Part shown: piece after piece, positions 35,272-43,836 of the stretch
Numbering within the stretch: the first letter of the stretch is position 1
Layout of the letters: each line of letters begins with the position of its first letter
Source of the DNA: Candidatus Zixiibacteriota bacterium
GTDB taxonomy: Bacteria; Zixibacteria; MSB-5A5; JAABVY01
DNA: 64,000 nucleotides
NCBI GenBank assembly: GCA_011056555.1
Contig: DSEQ01000035.1
Location: forward strand, 62,001-126,000
Reading direction: 5' to 3'
Notes under the pieces: model-generated
Databases searched by the model: none
Told to the model about the DNA's origin: nothing
The model's input: the letters and a program-made list of their open reading frames with translations, nothing else
Position numbers and translations under genes: made by a program

Positions 35272-37570
35272 TTTCCAGCCTTTCGGCCGCTTCCTCTTCC
35301 TCTACTTTCTCAACAAAGTTACATTCTGGACATTTAAAATGCAAGCCGTCTTTTTTGGTATTTTTCTCGAGCATGAAATAATGGCCGCAGGAGGGGCACT
35401 CCTTATTGACCGGCTTGTTCCAGACGGCATAGTCGCATTTAGGATATCTGGAACATCCATAGAATATTTTACCGCGCCGTGAACGTCTCTCGACCAGCTC
35501 ACCATCACATCCCTTGCGCGGGCATTTTACACCGGTCGAGACAGCTTCGGTATAATCGCAGTCTGGATATGTGCTGCAGGCGATAAAGCGCCCGAAACGG
35601 CCGCTTCTTATGACAAGCTTATTGCCGCATTTGGGGCAATCGCGATCAAGCTCCTCAATACCATTCTCTCCATTGAGCGGCTTGGTATTCTTGCATTCAG
35701 GGTAGGCGCTGCAGGCCAGGAATTTGCCGTTACGGCCCCACTTGACAACCATGGGTGCGCCGCATTTCTCACAAACCTCGTCTGTTTCTTCCTGCGTGCG
35801 GGCTTTTATCTCCTTCAGCTTGGGAGCGATTTCATCCAGCGTCTTCGAGAGCGGAGCGTAGAACTCCCTGAGCACATCCACCCAGTTATCTTTACCTTCC
35901 TCGATCTTATCCAGCTCATCTTCCATATGAGCGGTGAATTCTATATTAAAAATATGCGGAAAATATTCCCTCAGGATGCCATTAACCGTCCGGCCCAGCT
36001 CGGTCGGAATCAGGGCCCTTTTCTCGGAATCCACATATTTCCTGTTCTTCAGGGTATATATAATCTGTGCATAAGTCGACGGGCGCCCGATACCGTTTTG
36101 TTCCAGTTCACGAACCAGACTGGCCTCGGAAAACCTCGGCGGAGGTTTTGTGAAATGCTGTGTCGGGAGCAGGTCCTCCAGCTTCAGCTTCTCTCCCTCT
36201 TCCAGCTCCGGCAGTACCTGGGGTTCATCCTCACCATTATCCTTGCCATTACCATTGGCGGCCTTGTACACTTTCAGGAAGCCGTCGAAAACAAGCTGCG
36301 AGGTGCCGGCGCGGAAAAGATATTTGCCGGCTTCTATATCTACTGAGATATTTTCATAGACGGCCGGTACCATCTGCGAGGCCACAAAGCGGGCATATAT
36401 GAGATTATAGAGGCGGTACTGGTCGCGGGTCAAAAATTCTTTAATTTCATCGGGATGATGCTCGAGCGATGTCGGACGGATCGCCTCATGCGCTTCCTGG
36501 GAGGATTTCCTGGATTTATAGACCCGGGGTGAATCCGGGAGATATTTTTCACCATAACGTTCCTTTATATAGCTCCTCGCCTGTCCCAGGGCTTCGTTGG
36601 AAAGCCGCACCGAATCTGTACGCATGTAGGTTATCAGGCCGACCGACCCGGCCTTGCCCAGGTCGATACCCTCGTAAAGCTGCTGGGCTATATACATGGT
36701 CTTCTGAGGGGCGAATCTTAGACGGCTGGAGGCATCCTGCTGCATGGTCGAGGTTATGAAAGGAGGATATGGATTTCTTTTCTTCTTCTCTTTCTTGACC
36801 GAGGCAATCTTAAATTCCTGCTGCCTGATGTCGTTACAGATCTCATCAGATTCTTTTTCTGATCCGATTTTGAAATCCTCGCCCTCAATTTTATGCAGCA
36901 TGGCATAAAACTTATTCTCCTTACCGGACAAAAGCTCAGCCTTTACCTTCCAGTATTCTTCCGGCTCGAACTTTTCTATTTCCTCTTCGCGCTCGCACAG
37001 GATTTTCAGCGCCACCGACTGCACCCGTCCGGCCGAAAGACCGCGCAGGACGGTCTTCCACAGGATCGGGGAAACCTTGTAACCCACCAGGCGGTCGAGT
37101 ATACGCCGCGCCTGCTGAGCCATAACCTTATCATCATTGATGGGTCCGGCATTGTCCATGGCCTTCTTGACAGCTGATTTGGTGAGCTCGTTATAAGATA
37201 CGCGATATATATTATTGTTGACCCCGCTCAGCCTGCCATACAGATGATAGGCAATCGCCTCTCCCTCACGGTCAGGGTCGGGTGCAAGATAAACATTGCC
37301 CGACTTTCTGGCCTCTCTGGCAATTTCATCGATCACCTTTTTCTTGCCCCTGATGACCATATAGTTGGGAGTAAAGTCATCATCCACATCAACACCCAGC
37401 CGGCTCTTGGGAAGGTCGATGATGTGGCCCTTGGTGGCCATAACCTTATACTTCTTTCCCAAAAACTTCTTGAGAGTTTTGGTCTTGGTGGGGGACTCCA
37501 CCACCAGCAGGTCGGTAGCAGCTTTTGACCCGGTCTTAGACCCGGTCCTCTTTTTCTTCTTAACGCCCAA
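35258..37570 (-). CDS. topA: DNA topoisomerase I
   Basis: Type IA topoisomerase that relaxes negative supercoils. It has 770 residues. The Toprim domain has LLVVESPTKTKTL and the DPDREGEAIAYHL acidic triad; the active tyrosine is Tyr315 in GLITYMRTDS. The C-terminal part holds three Topo_C_ZnRpt zinc motifs (CEKCG, CPKCG and CPRKGC, each with a second Cys pair), then a fourth CPSCG...CPEC element. The start overlaps the end of rpoZ by 11 bp. The N-terminus is lysine-rich. It is complete and probably part of the yicC-gmk-rpoZ operon. Confidence 0.97.
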   Translation of the reverse strand: MGVKKKKRTGSKTGSKAATDLLVVESPTKTKTLKKFLGKKYKVMATKGHIIDLPKSRLGVDVDDDFTPNYMVIRGKKKVIDEIAREARKSGNVYLAPDPDREGEAIAYHLYGRLSGVNNNIYRVSYNELTKSAVKKAMDNAGPINDDKVMAQQARRILDRLVGYKVSPILWKTVLRGLSAGRVQSVALKILCEREEEIEKFEPEEYWKVKAELLSGKENKFYAMLHKIEGEDFKIGSEKESDEICNDIRQQEFKIASVKKEKKKRNPYPPFITSTMQQDASSRLRFAPQKTMYIAQQLYEGIDLGKAGSVGLITYMRTDSVRLSNEALGQARSYIKERYGEKYLPDSPRVYKSRKSSQEAHEAIRPTSLEHHPDEIKEFLTRDQYRLYNLIYARFVASQMVPAVYENISVDIEAGKYLFRAGTSQLVFDGFLKVYKAANGNGKDNGEDEPQVLPELEEGEKLKLEDLLPTQHFTKPPPRFSEASLVRELEQNGIGRPSTYAQIIYTLKNRKYVDSEKRALIPTELGRTVNGILREYFPHIFNIEFTAHMEDELDKIEEGKDNWVDVLREFYAPLSKTLDEIAPKLKEIKARTQEETDEVCEKCGAPMVVKWGRNGKFLACSAYPECKNTKPLNGENGIEELDRDCPKCGNKLVIRSGRFGRFIACSTYPDCDYTEAVSTGVKCPRKGCDGELVERRSRRGKIFYGCSRYPKCDYAVWNKPVNKECPSCGHYFMLEKNTKKDGLHFKCPECNFVEKVEEEEAAERLENAVK

Positions 37571-37775
37571 TCTTTATCTTCCCGTCGATTAATTCCTCAA
37601 TCGCCCGCGTTGTCACTTTACGGGGATCAATATCGATTTCGTCATTTTCCGGCATTAACTCCAGCTTGGCAACCCTTTCGGCGTTGATACGCCTGGCGCG
37701 CTTGGCCGCCACTATCACGGCCGCGTAGCGATTTTTGATTACCTTATCAAGTTCATCTAATTTGACTCGTGCCAT
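37560..37775 (-). CDS. rpoZ: RNA polymerase omega subunit
   Basis: A 71-residue protein beginning MARVKLDELDKVIKNRYAAVIVAAKRARRIN, the typical omega opening in which the helix binds the beta-prime C-terminus. The ATG at 37775 has GGGAGGATCG right before it; a further ATG at 37787 would be part of that ribosome binding site, so the short form is preferred. It follows gmk by 20 bp, the usual pairing. Omega helps fold RNA polymerase and binds ppGpp in proteobacteria; that property is not judged here. Confidence 0.93.
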   Translation of the reverse strand: MARVKLDELDKVIKNRYAAVIVAAKRARRINAERVAKLELMPENDEIDIDPRKVTTRAIEELIDGKIKIGR

Positions 37776-37795
37776 CGATCCTCCCATGAAAATGG

Positions 37796-38407
37796 CTATA
37801 TTTTAGTAACTACGTTTCTGGATGTTTTCAATGATTCCGCTTCCAATATTGACTCAATCTGGCTGACAGTTGTATCCACATCTGCGTTAACCACCGTGTA
37901 ATCATATTTCGTCCGCATCTCAATTTCCTTTAATGCCAGGGCCAGCCTTTTATCCATTTCCTCTCTGGAATCACGCTTTCTTAACTTCAGTCTTCTTTTA
38001 AGTTCATTTAACGATGGTGGAAGTATAAATATTGCAGCTGCATCGGGATACGACTTCTTTATCGCACGGCCGCCCTGCACATCAATATCAAACAACACAA
38101 CCTTCTTTTGGGCCAGGTATTTTTCCACCTGTTCCACAGGTGTCCCATAATAATGACCATATACCCTAGCCCATTCAACAAACCAGCCTTGTTCCAATTT
38201 TGTTTCAAATTCTTCATTTTTCATGAAAAAATAATCTCGCCCCTCCCGTTCCCCCTTTGCCTTGGGACGGGTGGTGGCAGATATCGACATTCTTATGTTG
38301 TCATGGCGTTTGAGCAGGCCCCTGCAGATAGTGGTCTTGCCCGCACCCGAGGGCGCGGAGATCACCACCAGCATCGGACCCTTGATATATTTTTTACGCG
38401 TTGACAT
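37796..38407 (-). CDS. gmk: Guanylate kinase
   Basis: Phosphorylates GMP to GDP with ATP. It has 203 residues; P-loop SAPSGAGKTT is at about 17-26, the GMP-binding segment SATTRPKAKGEREGRDYFF follows, and the lid contains LIDVQG-like FDIDVQGG. The gene starts directly at the yicC stop (38407/38408) with no gap, and is followed by rpoZ. Nothing unusual in the sequence. Confidence 0.97.
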   Translation of the reverse strand: MSTRKKYIKGPMLVVISAPSGAGKTTICRGLLKRHDNIRMSISATTRPKAKGEREGRDYFFMKNEEFETKLEQGWFVEWARVYGHYYGTPVEQVEKYLAQKKVVLFDIDVQGGRAIKKSYPDAAAIFILPPSLNELKRRLKLRKRDSREEMDKRLALALKEIEMRTKYDYTVVNADVDTTVSQIESILEAESLKTSRNVVTKI

Positions 38408-39289
38408 CTATTCCAGATTCTGGACCTGCTCCCTGACTTTCTCGATCTCCTCCTTCATCATGATTACGTTCCTGGAGATTTCAGGCGAGATCGACTTTGA
38501 ACCAATGGTATTGGCTTCTCTATAAAGTTCCTGTAATATAAAGTTCATCTTTTTGCCAATCGGCTCATCAGATTCATAAGCATTACGGAACATCTCCAGA
38601 TGGCTCTTTATCCTCACGCATTCCTCAGTAATGTCCGATTTATCGGCAATCATGGCCGCTTCATTGGCCACCATTTCATCGGATACAGGCACTTCGGCCA
38701 GAAGTTCCCGCAATCGTGATTTTAGTTTCTCATTATAGAGCTGGATATTCGCTCTTGAGGATGCCTCCGCTTCAAGCATGGACCGCTCAATTCGATCGAT
38801 ATGCTTGGTTATATCCTCCATCAGCCTTTTGCCTTCCGCCGCGCGCATCTTGATAAAATCATCCAGGGCTGGCCTGAGACAGGATATTATCTCATCTTTG
38901 AGCTTCTCTTCGTCCATCTCCTCTTCCGAGGGTTTGATCAGGTCAGGGAGCCCCACAAACTGGTTGATATCGATATCTCCGGGAAGCTCCAGTTCCTCTT
39001 TCAAATTTGAGAAAATCTTATGGTACATTATGGCCACATCTTTATTCAGCTCCAACCTGGCAGCCAGGGATTCGGCGGATTCCTCAATATTCACCACAAT
39101 TATAACTTTTCCGCGTCGGACTCTTTCCAGCACAATTTCTTTCAGGCAGGATTCAAGATGCGAGATGCTCTTGGGCAGCCTGATCATCACCTCGCAATAG
39201 CGATTGTTGAGTGAATTGATCTCAATTAAAATCCGGCGCCCGTTCTTCTCACATTCGGCTCGCCCATATCCTGTCATCGAATATATCAT
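38408..39289 (-). CDS. yicC: YicC family endoribonuclease
   Basis: A 293-residue YicC/YloC family protein. The family has been shown to act as an endoribonuclease in E. coli, targeting the small RNA RyhB. The N-terminus has the conserved MTGYGRAECEKNGRRILIEINSLNNRYCEV, and the C-terminal domain ends SISPEISRNVIMMKEEIEKVREQVQNLE with the helical family tail. Start ATG at 39289 after AAAGGG. It heads the run yicC-gmk-rpoZ-topA, a classic arrangement, from the promoter at 39315-39343. Confidence 0.95.
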   Translation of the reverse strand: MIYSMTGYGRAECEKNGRRILIEINSLNNRYCEVMIRLPKSISHLESCLKEIVLERVRRGKVIIVVNIEESAESLAARLELNKDVAIMYHKIFSNLKEELELPGDIDINQFVGLPDLIKPSEEEMDEEKLKDEIISCLRPALDDFIKMRAAEGKRLMEDITKHIDRIERSMLEAEASSRANIQLYNEKLKSRLRELLAEVPVSDEMVANEAAMIADKSDITEECVRIKSHLEMFRNAYESDEPIGKKMNFILQELYREANTIGSKSISPEISRNVIMMKEEIEKVREQVQNLE

Positions 39290-39314
39290 TAAATACCCTT
39301 TCTAAAAAGTATCA

Positions 39315-39343
39315 ACCATAATCTATTTTTCGGGCTTTGTCAA
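39315..39343 (-). promoter_or_regulatory. Promoter of the yicC-gmk-rpoZ operon
   Basis: Minus strand TTGACA (39338-39343), 17 bp, TATGGT (39315-39320), with a short leader before the yicC start at 39289. Confidence 0.7.
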
Positions 39344-39499
39344 TAATTTATGAATTGCATGCCGCAAATTAATATATGTCGTCATAGCCCCAGATAAGCT
39401 TATTATTGGGTGCTCCCCCTCGCCGCAGATCAATCATTCTCAGGTTAAATATACGGTTGCTATGAATGGATTTTGATAAATACTTTTATTTTAAAGCGC

Positions 39500-39546
39500 T
39501 TGCGTTCTCCTACTATTTTATTATATTAACATAAAGCATTATGCTT
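39500..39546 (+). promoter_or_regulatory. Promoter of sixA with a palindrome at the start point
   Basis: TTGCGT (39500-39505), 16 bp, TATATT (39522-39527). A 13-base palindrome AAGCAT-T-ATGCTT (39534-39546) lies right over the expected start point and may be an operator (inference). Confidence 0.5.
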
Positions 39547-39582
39547 AATTAACTTATGGTTAATCAAACAAAGGGGACAGTC

Positions 39583-40053
39583 ATGAGATTTTACATTGTA
39601 AGGCACGCTCAGGCAAAATCCAAGGAAGAAGATCCTGAAAGGCCTCTCACTCAGATAGGCCGTCAGGAGATCAAACAGACCGGCTCGCTTGCCGCCGAGA
39701 GGGAGATGAAGAATGTCACCAGGATATTCCACAGCGGCAAAACGAGGGCAAAAGAAACCGCCCAACTTCTGGCGGAGCACACCAATCCCGACATAAAACC
39801 GGAGGCCGCGGATGGCCTGCTGCCGCAAGATGATCCGAAAATCTGGGCCGATAAGCTCAAAAGCGGAGAATTTGGAGGGGATATTGCAGTTGTGGGACAC
39901 CTTCCGCATGTGGCCCGCCTGGCTACTAATCTGCTGTGCAAAGACGCCGACGAGGATTTCTTCGATCCGCACGGCGCCTCCATCTTCTGCCTGGAGCAGG
40001 ATGAAGACAAGAAATGGCTCTTGAAATGGATGATCACACCTGAGACCGTGTGA
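39583..40053 (+). CDS. sixA: SixA-like phosphohistidine phosphatase
   Basis: A 156-residue histidine phosphatase. The RHG-type motif is RHAQAKSKE (residues 7-15) and the second His lies in VVGHLPHVARLA. In E. coli SixA removes phosphate from the His of phosphotransferase proteins such as NPr. Here the target is unknown. The start is ATG at 39583 with AAAGGGG six bases upstream; an upstream in-frame ATG at 39556 has no such site. A strong terminator follows. No PTS genes are nearby. Confidence 0.85.
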   Translation: MRFYIVRHAQAKSKEEDPERPLTQIGRQEIKQTGSLAAEREMKNVTRIFHSGKTRAKETAQLLAEHTNPDIKPEAADGLLPQDDPKIWADKLKSGEFGGDIAVVGHLPHVARLATNLLCKDADEDFFDPHGASIFCLEQDEDKKWLLKWMITPETV

Positions 40054-40080
40054 GTTATTGGATAATCCACCATTAAAGTT

Positions 40081-40115
40081 AAAGCCCGTTCTGCTCATGC
40101 CGAACGGGCTTTTTA
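40081..40115 (+). terminator. Terminator between sixA and the C10 protease gene
   Basis: AAAGCCCGTTC, ten bases, GAACGGGCTTT then TTAT: an 11-bp perfect stem. It serves sixA and, given the A run on its left side, probably the convergent protease gene too. Confidence 0.9.
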
Positions 40116-40137
40116 TCTATATCTGATATCAAGAGAA

Positions 40138-42495
40138 TCAGCAATCAGGGACACCATCGCTATTGGTATCGCAGGGATTGTTGCCGCCGATGAATACATA
40201 ATTTATGATCCAGACCGCATCGCTGACATTCACGGACGAATCGCAATTTGCGTCCCCTGTCCACATTGGATCGGGTGCATCGCCGTCGACAAAGACATAG
40301 TTAATTATAAATACCGCATCGGAAACATTGCACTGTTGATCCCCGTTGGAATCACCGCACATTCTCTCGCAGGCATCCCCCACACCGTCTTCATCGCTGT
40401 CAACCTGATCGGGATTATAGGTATCGGGACAATTATCATCGCTCTCACAGACGCCATCCTGGTCGGCGTCATTTTCTTCATCTAAAGGACAGGGATCGCA
40501 GATATCACCCATGCCGTCAGAATCCGTGTCAAGCTGCTCCGGATTAAATGCGGTCGGGCAGTTGTCCGGCGGGCAGTCGTTGTCGCTGTGACCTTCATCC
40601 CCGTAGCCGTCCCCATCCTGATCAAAGCAGACCGAATCGGGGGAATGTATTGTGATTACAAATATGCCCGTATCAGCCAGGGGCGGATCACCGGAGTCGA
40701 GCATTCGCACTTTGAACACGAAGGTCGAAGCATAATTCGGCGTGCCGGTAATTGTACCGACTTTGTCTCCATTGAATATACAGCCGTATGGTATCTGAGC
40801 GCCGGCGACAAGACTCCAATAGTATGGAGGTATTCCGCCCACGCCCTCGAGTTGATAAAAATACTCATAGCTGTAATAGCCGTCCGGAGGCTCATCTCCG
40901 GTTATATGCACCTCGCCGTCGCAGGCGTCACCGATTCCATCACCATTGACATCCCCCTGGTCCGGATTGGGAGTGTCGGGGCAATTATCGCAGGCATTGC
41001 CGAAACCGTCGGAATCGTTGTCATCCTGGCCTACATTACCCACCAGCCAGCAATTATCGTCTTCGTTGAGGATACCATCACCATCGGCATCAGGATCACA
41101 TACATCACCCATGCCGTCTAAATCCACATCGCTCTGATCTGGATTGTATGTGTCAATACAGTTATCGCAGACATCCCCTACGCCGTCACTGTCCATATCT
41201 TCCTGTCCAGGGTTATAGTCGACCGGGCAGTTGTCCTCGTCGTTCAGGTAACCATCATCATCCGCATCCTGCACCGGCATAACATTGATGAACATCCACT
41301 CCGAACCGGGCCCTCCGGGATAATAAAGATTGTCGACCGTGTACCAGGCATTATTCCATCCTCCCCAGCCGTAATTCATATGGATCTGGTTATAGGCGCC
41401 GGAGATTCTCCAGCCGTCGCAGACAATCGCATGCGTGGGAATAGTATAGGGCATTGGACGGCCCGCGTCTATTTCAGAGGCGATCAGATCGAACCAGCCC
41501 TGGGCAGTATAGCTGCCCCGATAGGCAGTCTGAATTGACTGGTCATAACGGAAATAATTGGTCCAGACATTTTCGTTGGGCCAGGTTCCTGAACCATCCA
41601 CGCCATAGTCCATTTCATGTGCCACGCCCACTTCATAAGCAATCTCCGAGAGAGCCTCAACCTGAGCGCTGGTACATCCGCCGCTGCAATCAGGAGGCAT
41701 ATTGGCCCAATCATATTCATCTGAGAAGTCAGCGGACAAATATTGAGCATTTATACCGCCATCTCCGTTCCACCAGTATGTCTTGGTGCCGGTCCCGGCC
41801 GGGGGCCATTGCCAGTACCACATTATCTGGCTGGCCGCGGTGGCCACACAACCGACCACACAACGTCCGCCGTCACCTAAGGGGCAGAGCGCATTATAGG
41901 GATAGCCCTGGTGCCATTCATTGGGAAAGAGAAGTATTTCGCCTTCGGTCAGGGCGCCTTTGCCCTCCATCGCTATGCTGTTCATAAAATCTTCTGAAGG
42001 CACGGCATAAATATCCCAGGCCCCGCGATGCTCGTTAATCTGATCCGTCTGAACCGCATCGATACTGCCGTATTCTTCTATGAAACCGTTAATCTTGTGA
42101 CTCAGGACATCGCGAAACATCTGCATGAATCCGCCCTCCTGAGTGATCGAGATATCAGAGGTCTCGGAATAAGCTTTAATCGGTGGAAGTTCCTTGAGCG
42201 CCGGCACGACTATAAAACCGGACGGCTCGACCGAGTACAGACGTCCCACCAGCCGGCCTTCAACAGTTATATCATCGCGCTGGATAATCTGCGGGCTTAT
42301 ATCCTCCGCCCAGGCTCCACGATGATAGACCATGTAACTGAGCCAGTTTTCAGCGGCCAGATCCATCTCGGATTTGGAGGCTGTCTCGGCTGAGAGACTG
42401 GAAGTTAAAAAAGTGATAATCAAGAATGAGATGGTAAGTATCGTCAGGATACCAAAATATGAATTTTTTCTGCTGGGGCACGGCATATTTGACAA
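40138..42495 (-). CDS. Secreted C10 family (streptopain-type) cysteine protease with TSP3 repeats and dockerin-like tail
   Basis: A 785-residue secreted protein. Signal peptide about 10-38; a Spi-like propeptide to about 175; C10 protease domain about 185-405 with catalytic Cys216 in RCVVGCVATAASQIM, His355 in PTHAIVCDGW and the MNYGWGGW segment, all matching SpeB. Acidic calcium-binding thrombospondin type 3 repeats occupy 411-528 and 626-712, around an Ig-like domain (531-617). The last 73 residues are a two-copy dockerin-like module. TTG start at 42495 after GGAGGTGC. The promoter at 42555-42582 is a perfect consensus. It is probably an extracellular protease or autoprocessing factor. Confidence 0.9.
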   Translation of the reverse strand: MSNMPCPSRKNSYFGILTILTISFLIITFLTSSLSAETASKSEMDLAAENWLSYMVYHRGAWAEDISPQIIQRDDITVEGRLVGRLYSVEPSGFIVVPALKELPPIKAYSETSDISITQEGGFMQMFRDVLSHKINGFIEEYGSIDAVQTDQINEHRGAWDIYAVPSEDFMNSIAMEGKGALTEGEILLFPNEWHQGYPYNALCPLGDGGRCVVGCVATAASQIMWYWQWPPAGTGTKTYWWNGDGGINAQYLSADFSDEYDWANMPPDCSGGCTSAQVEALSEIAYEVGVAHEMDYGVDGSGTWPNENVWTNYFRYDQSIQTAYRGSYTAQGWFDLIASEIDAGRPMPYTIPTHAIVCDGWRISGAYNQIHMNYGWGGWNNAWYTVDNLYYPGGPGSEWMFINVMPVQDADDDGYLNDEDNCPVDYNPGQEDMDSDGVGDVCDNCIDTYNPDQSDVDLDGMGDVCDPDADGDGILNEDDNCWLVGNVGQDDNDSDGFGNACDNCPDTPNPDQGDVNGDGIGDACDGEVHITGDEPPDGYYSYEYFYQLEGVGGIPPYYWSLVAGAQIPYGCIFNGDKVGTITGTPNYASTFVFKVRMLDSGDPPLADTGIFVITIHSPDSVCFDQDGDGYGDEGHSDNDCPPDNCPTAFNPEQLDTDSDGMGDICDPCPLDEENDADQDGVCESDDNCPDTYNPDQVDSDEDGVGDACERMCGDSNGDQQCNVSDAVFIINYVFVDGDAPDPMWTGDANCDSSVNVSDAVWIINYVFIGGNNPCDTNSDGVPDC
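40912..41265 (-). repeat. Thrombospondin type 3 repeat block
   Basis: Codes for residues 411-528 of the C10 protease: repeated DxDxDG and DNCP elements of about 12-15 residues, a calcium-binding spacer. A second shorter block lies at about 40360-40620. Confidence 0.85.
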
Positions 42496-42554
42496 TTTAG
42501 CACCTCCATAGCTTGTGCGGTCGGTAATGGTACGAAGTATAAAATTCCAATTTA

Positions 42555-42582
42555 ATTATACCGCAAAGTTGATTTTTGTCAA
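42555..42582 (-). promoter_or_regulatory. Consensus promoter of the C10 protease gene
   Basis: Minus strand TTGACA (42577-42582), 16 bp, TATAAT (42555-42560): both hexamers perfect. The leader is about 55 nt. Strong constitutive expression is expected unless a regulator acts. Confidence 0.85.
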
Positions 42583-42722
42583 GGATTGTTTTGCCTCCAT
42601 ACATCCATATAACGCAACATCTTAGTCAACGATTTGAAATATGTTCAGAACATCCGAATATGGTTTTATCGGCATTGGAGATTGAACTGGAGGAAATCCA
42701 TGCCTGATGGTTTATAAAAAAA

Positions 42723-42808
42723 TGCCGGAGGCCGGAATCGAACCGGCACGGGGGGTGAACCCCACTGGATTTTGAGTCCAGCGCGTCTACCAGTTTCACC
42801 ACTCCGGC
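42723..42808 (-). tRNA. tRNA-Leu, anticodon CAA
   Basis: An 86-nt class II tRNA with acceptor GCCGGAG paired with CTCCGGC, a D arm with TGGTGAAACTGGTAGAC, anticodon stem CTGGA/TCCAG with loop CTCAAAA (anticodon CAA), a long variable arm TGGGGTTCACCCCC and T arm GGTTCGATTCC. The terminal CCA is not encoded. A run of seven T follows almost at once and may end transcription. Confidence 0.97.
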
Positions 42809-42819
42809 ATTCGTAAGCC

Positions 42820-42848
42820 TATATATACAAGCAGTATTTAAATTTCAA
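42820..42848 (-). promoter_or_regulatory. Promoter of tRNA-Leu
   Basis: Minus strand TTGAAA (42843-42848), 17 bp, TATATA (42820-42825), about 12 bp from the mature 5 prime end. Confidence 0.7.
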
Positions 42849-42951
42849 GCTATTTTTTATACGATATTAACCCTGTCCCTGCGGTATGAGCGAGGGATCA
42901 CAATCCGCCTCCGGCCGCTCAAGACCCCCGCTACGAATTTATGCAGATTTC

Positions 42952-43836
42952 CTACTCCAGAAACAACTTATATATCAATAACTTCGTGCTGACCTCTTTT
43001 ACGCTGTCATCCTCAGCCGGAGAATCATAATAGATATACTCGATACGACCCTGAATCAGCTGCTTCGGAACAATTTCGGTACAGGCGGCATCCGCCCAGC
43101 CATAAGAATTGTCCCCTATAATAAGGTAACTGTCCTCCGGAATCGTAACTGTATGTACTTCTTCCCTTTCAACGATATCTGTCTGATCCAGCCGCATCTC
43201 CGGCACCTCCACCGGCTCGATCCCCTCGGTCAGAATCTGGTAACCATCCAGGAAAATAGCATTATTCCTGATCTCGATCTCCTTCTCCCCGGCCCATACA
43301 CGACCGATCGAAAGACGGCCATCAAAGCGCGCGTTGCGATACAGCACTATCTCATCAGGCTTTGGCTCCTCGAGCCAGTAATGTACACGGCTGACATAGA
43401 GCACATCGTTACGATCATAAGTCCCCTGCATACAGTCAACATCGACCTGATAAAATTTATACATAAGCTGCCCCGGAAGGCTGGTCAGTATCAGACCGAC
43501 CATCAAAACTACCATATAGAAAATCCAGTTGTTGGTGACTCTAGCCTGATATTGCTCTTTCTGGCGATGGGCGATTACAATGGCTTGCACAATCGCCAGG
43601 ATATAAACGGCATACCTGAAGATCACCAGCTTCTCGGGAAGATCGGGGGAGACCACAGACATAAGTACATGCGACAGCACTACAAGCATTATTATCAACA
43701 GGGCCAGGATTGTCTGCCCGGTGTAAAGCTGTCCCATGCCCGGAAAAACGATCCCCATCACCCCGGCCAGCCAGACCTTGCGCGGGCCGGTATCGATCAG
43801 ACGGTTAGCGGAGATATTGTCGCTTTTTTCTACCAA
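42952..43836 (-). CDS. Signal peptidase I-like membrane protein with replaced catalytic residues
   Basis: A 294-residue protein. The first 125 residues contain four membrane helices (22-42, 43-60, 70-90, 104-120) with GIVFPGMGQLYTGQ, a TM2/DUF5683-like hairpin. Residues 125-280 follow the signal peptidase I boxes: VDCMQGTYDRNDVLYVSR (box B), a stretch in place of the KRVIGLPGD lysine box (LSIGRVWAGEKE), GDNSYGWADA (box E) and the family beta end. The catalytic Ser is Cys135 and the general-base Lys is Gly178. It therefore looks inactive as a standard peptidase, or uses another mechanism. It starts 7 bp inside the end of the PBP1A gene. Confidence 0.75.
   Translation of the reverse strand: MVEKSDNISANRLIDTGPRKVWLAGVMGIVFPGMGQLYTGQTILALLIIMLVVLSHVLMSVVSPDLPEKLVIFRYAVYILAIVQAIVIAHRQKEQYQARVTNNWIFYMVVLMVGLILTSLPGQLMYKFYQVDVDCMQGTYDRNDVLYVSRVHYWLEEPKPDEIVLYRNARFDGRLSIGRVWAGEKEIEIRNNAIFLDGYQILTEGIEPVEVPEMRLDQTDIVEREEVHTVTIPEDSYLIIGDNSYGWADAACTEIVPKQLIQGRIEYIYYDSPAEDDSVKEVSTKLLIYKLFLE

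Noticed and set aside
40360-41265. Tandem repeats suggesting a CRISPR array or minisatellite
   Set aside because: They are in frame and code for thrombospondin type 3 calcium repeats; unit length and divergence do not fit CRISPR.
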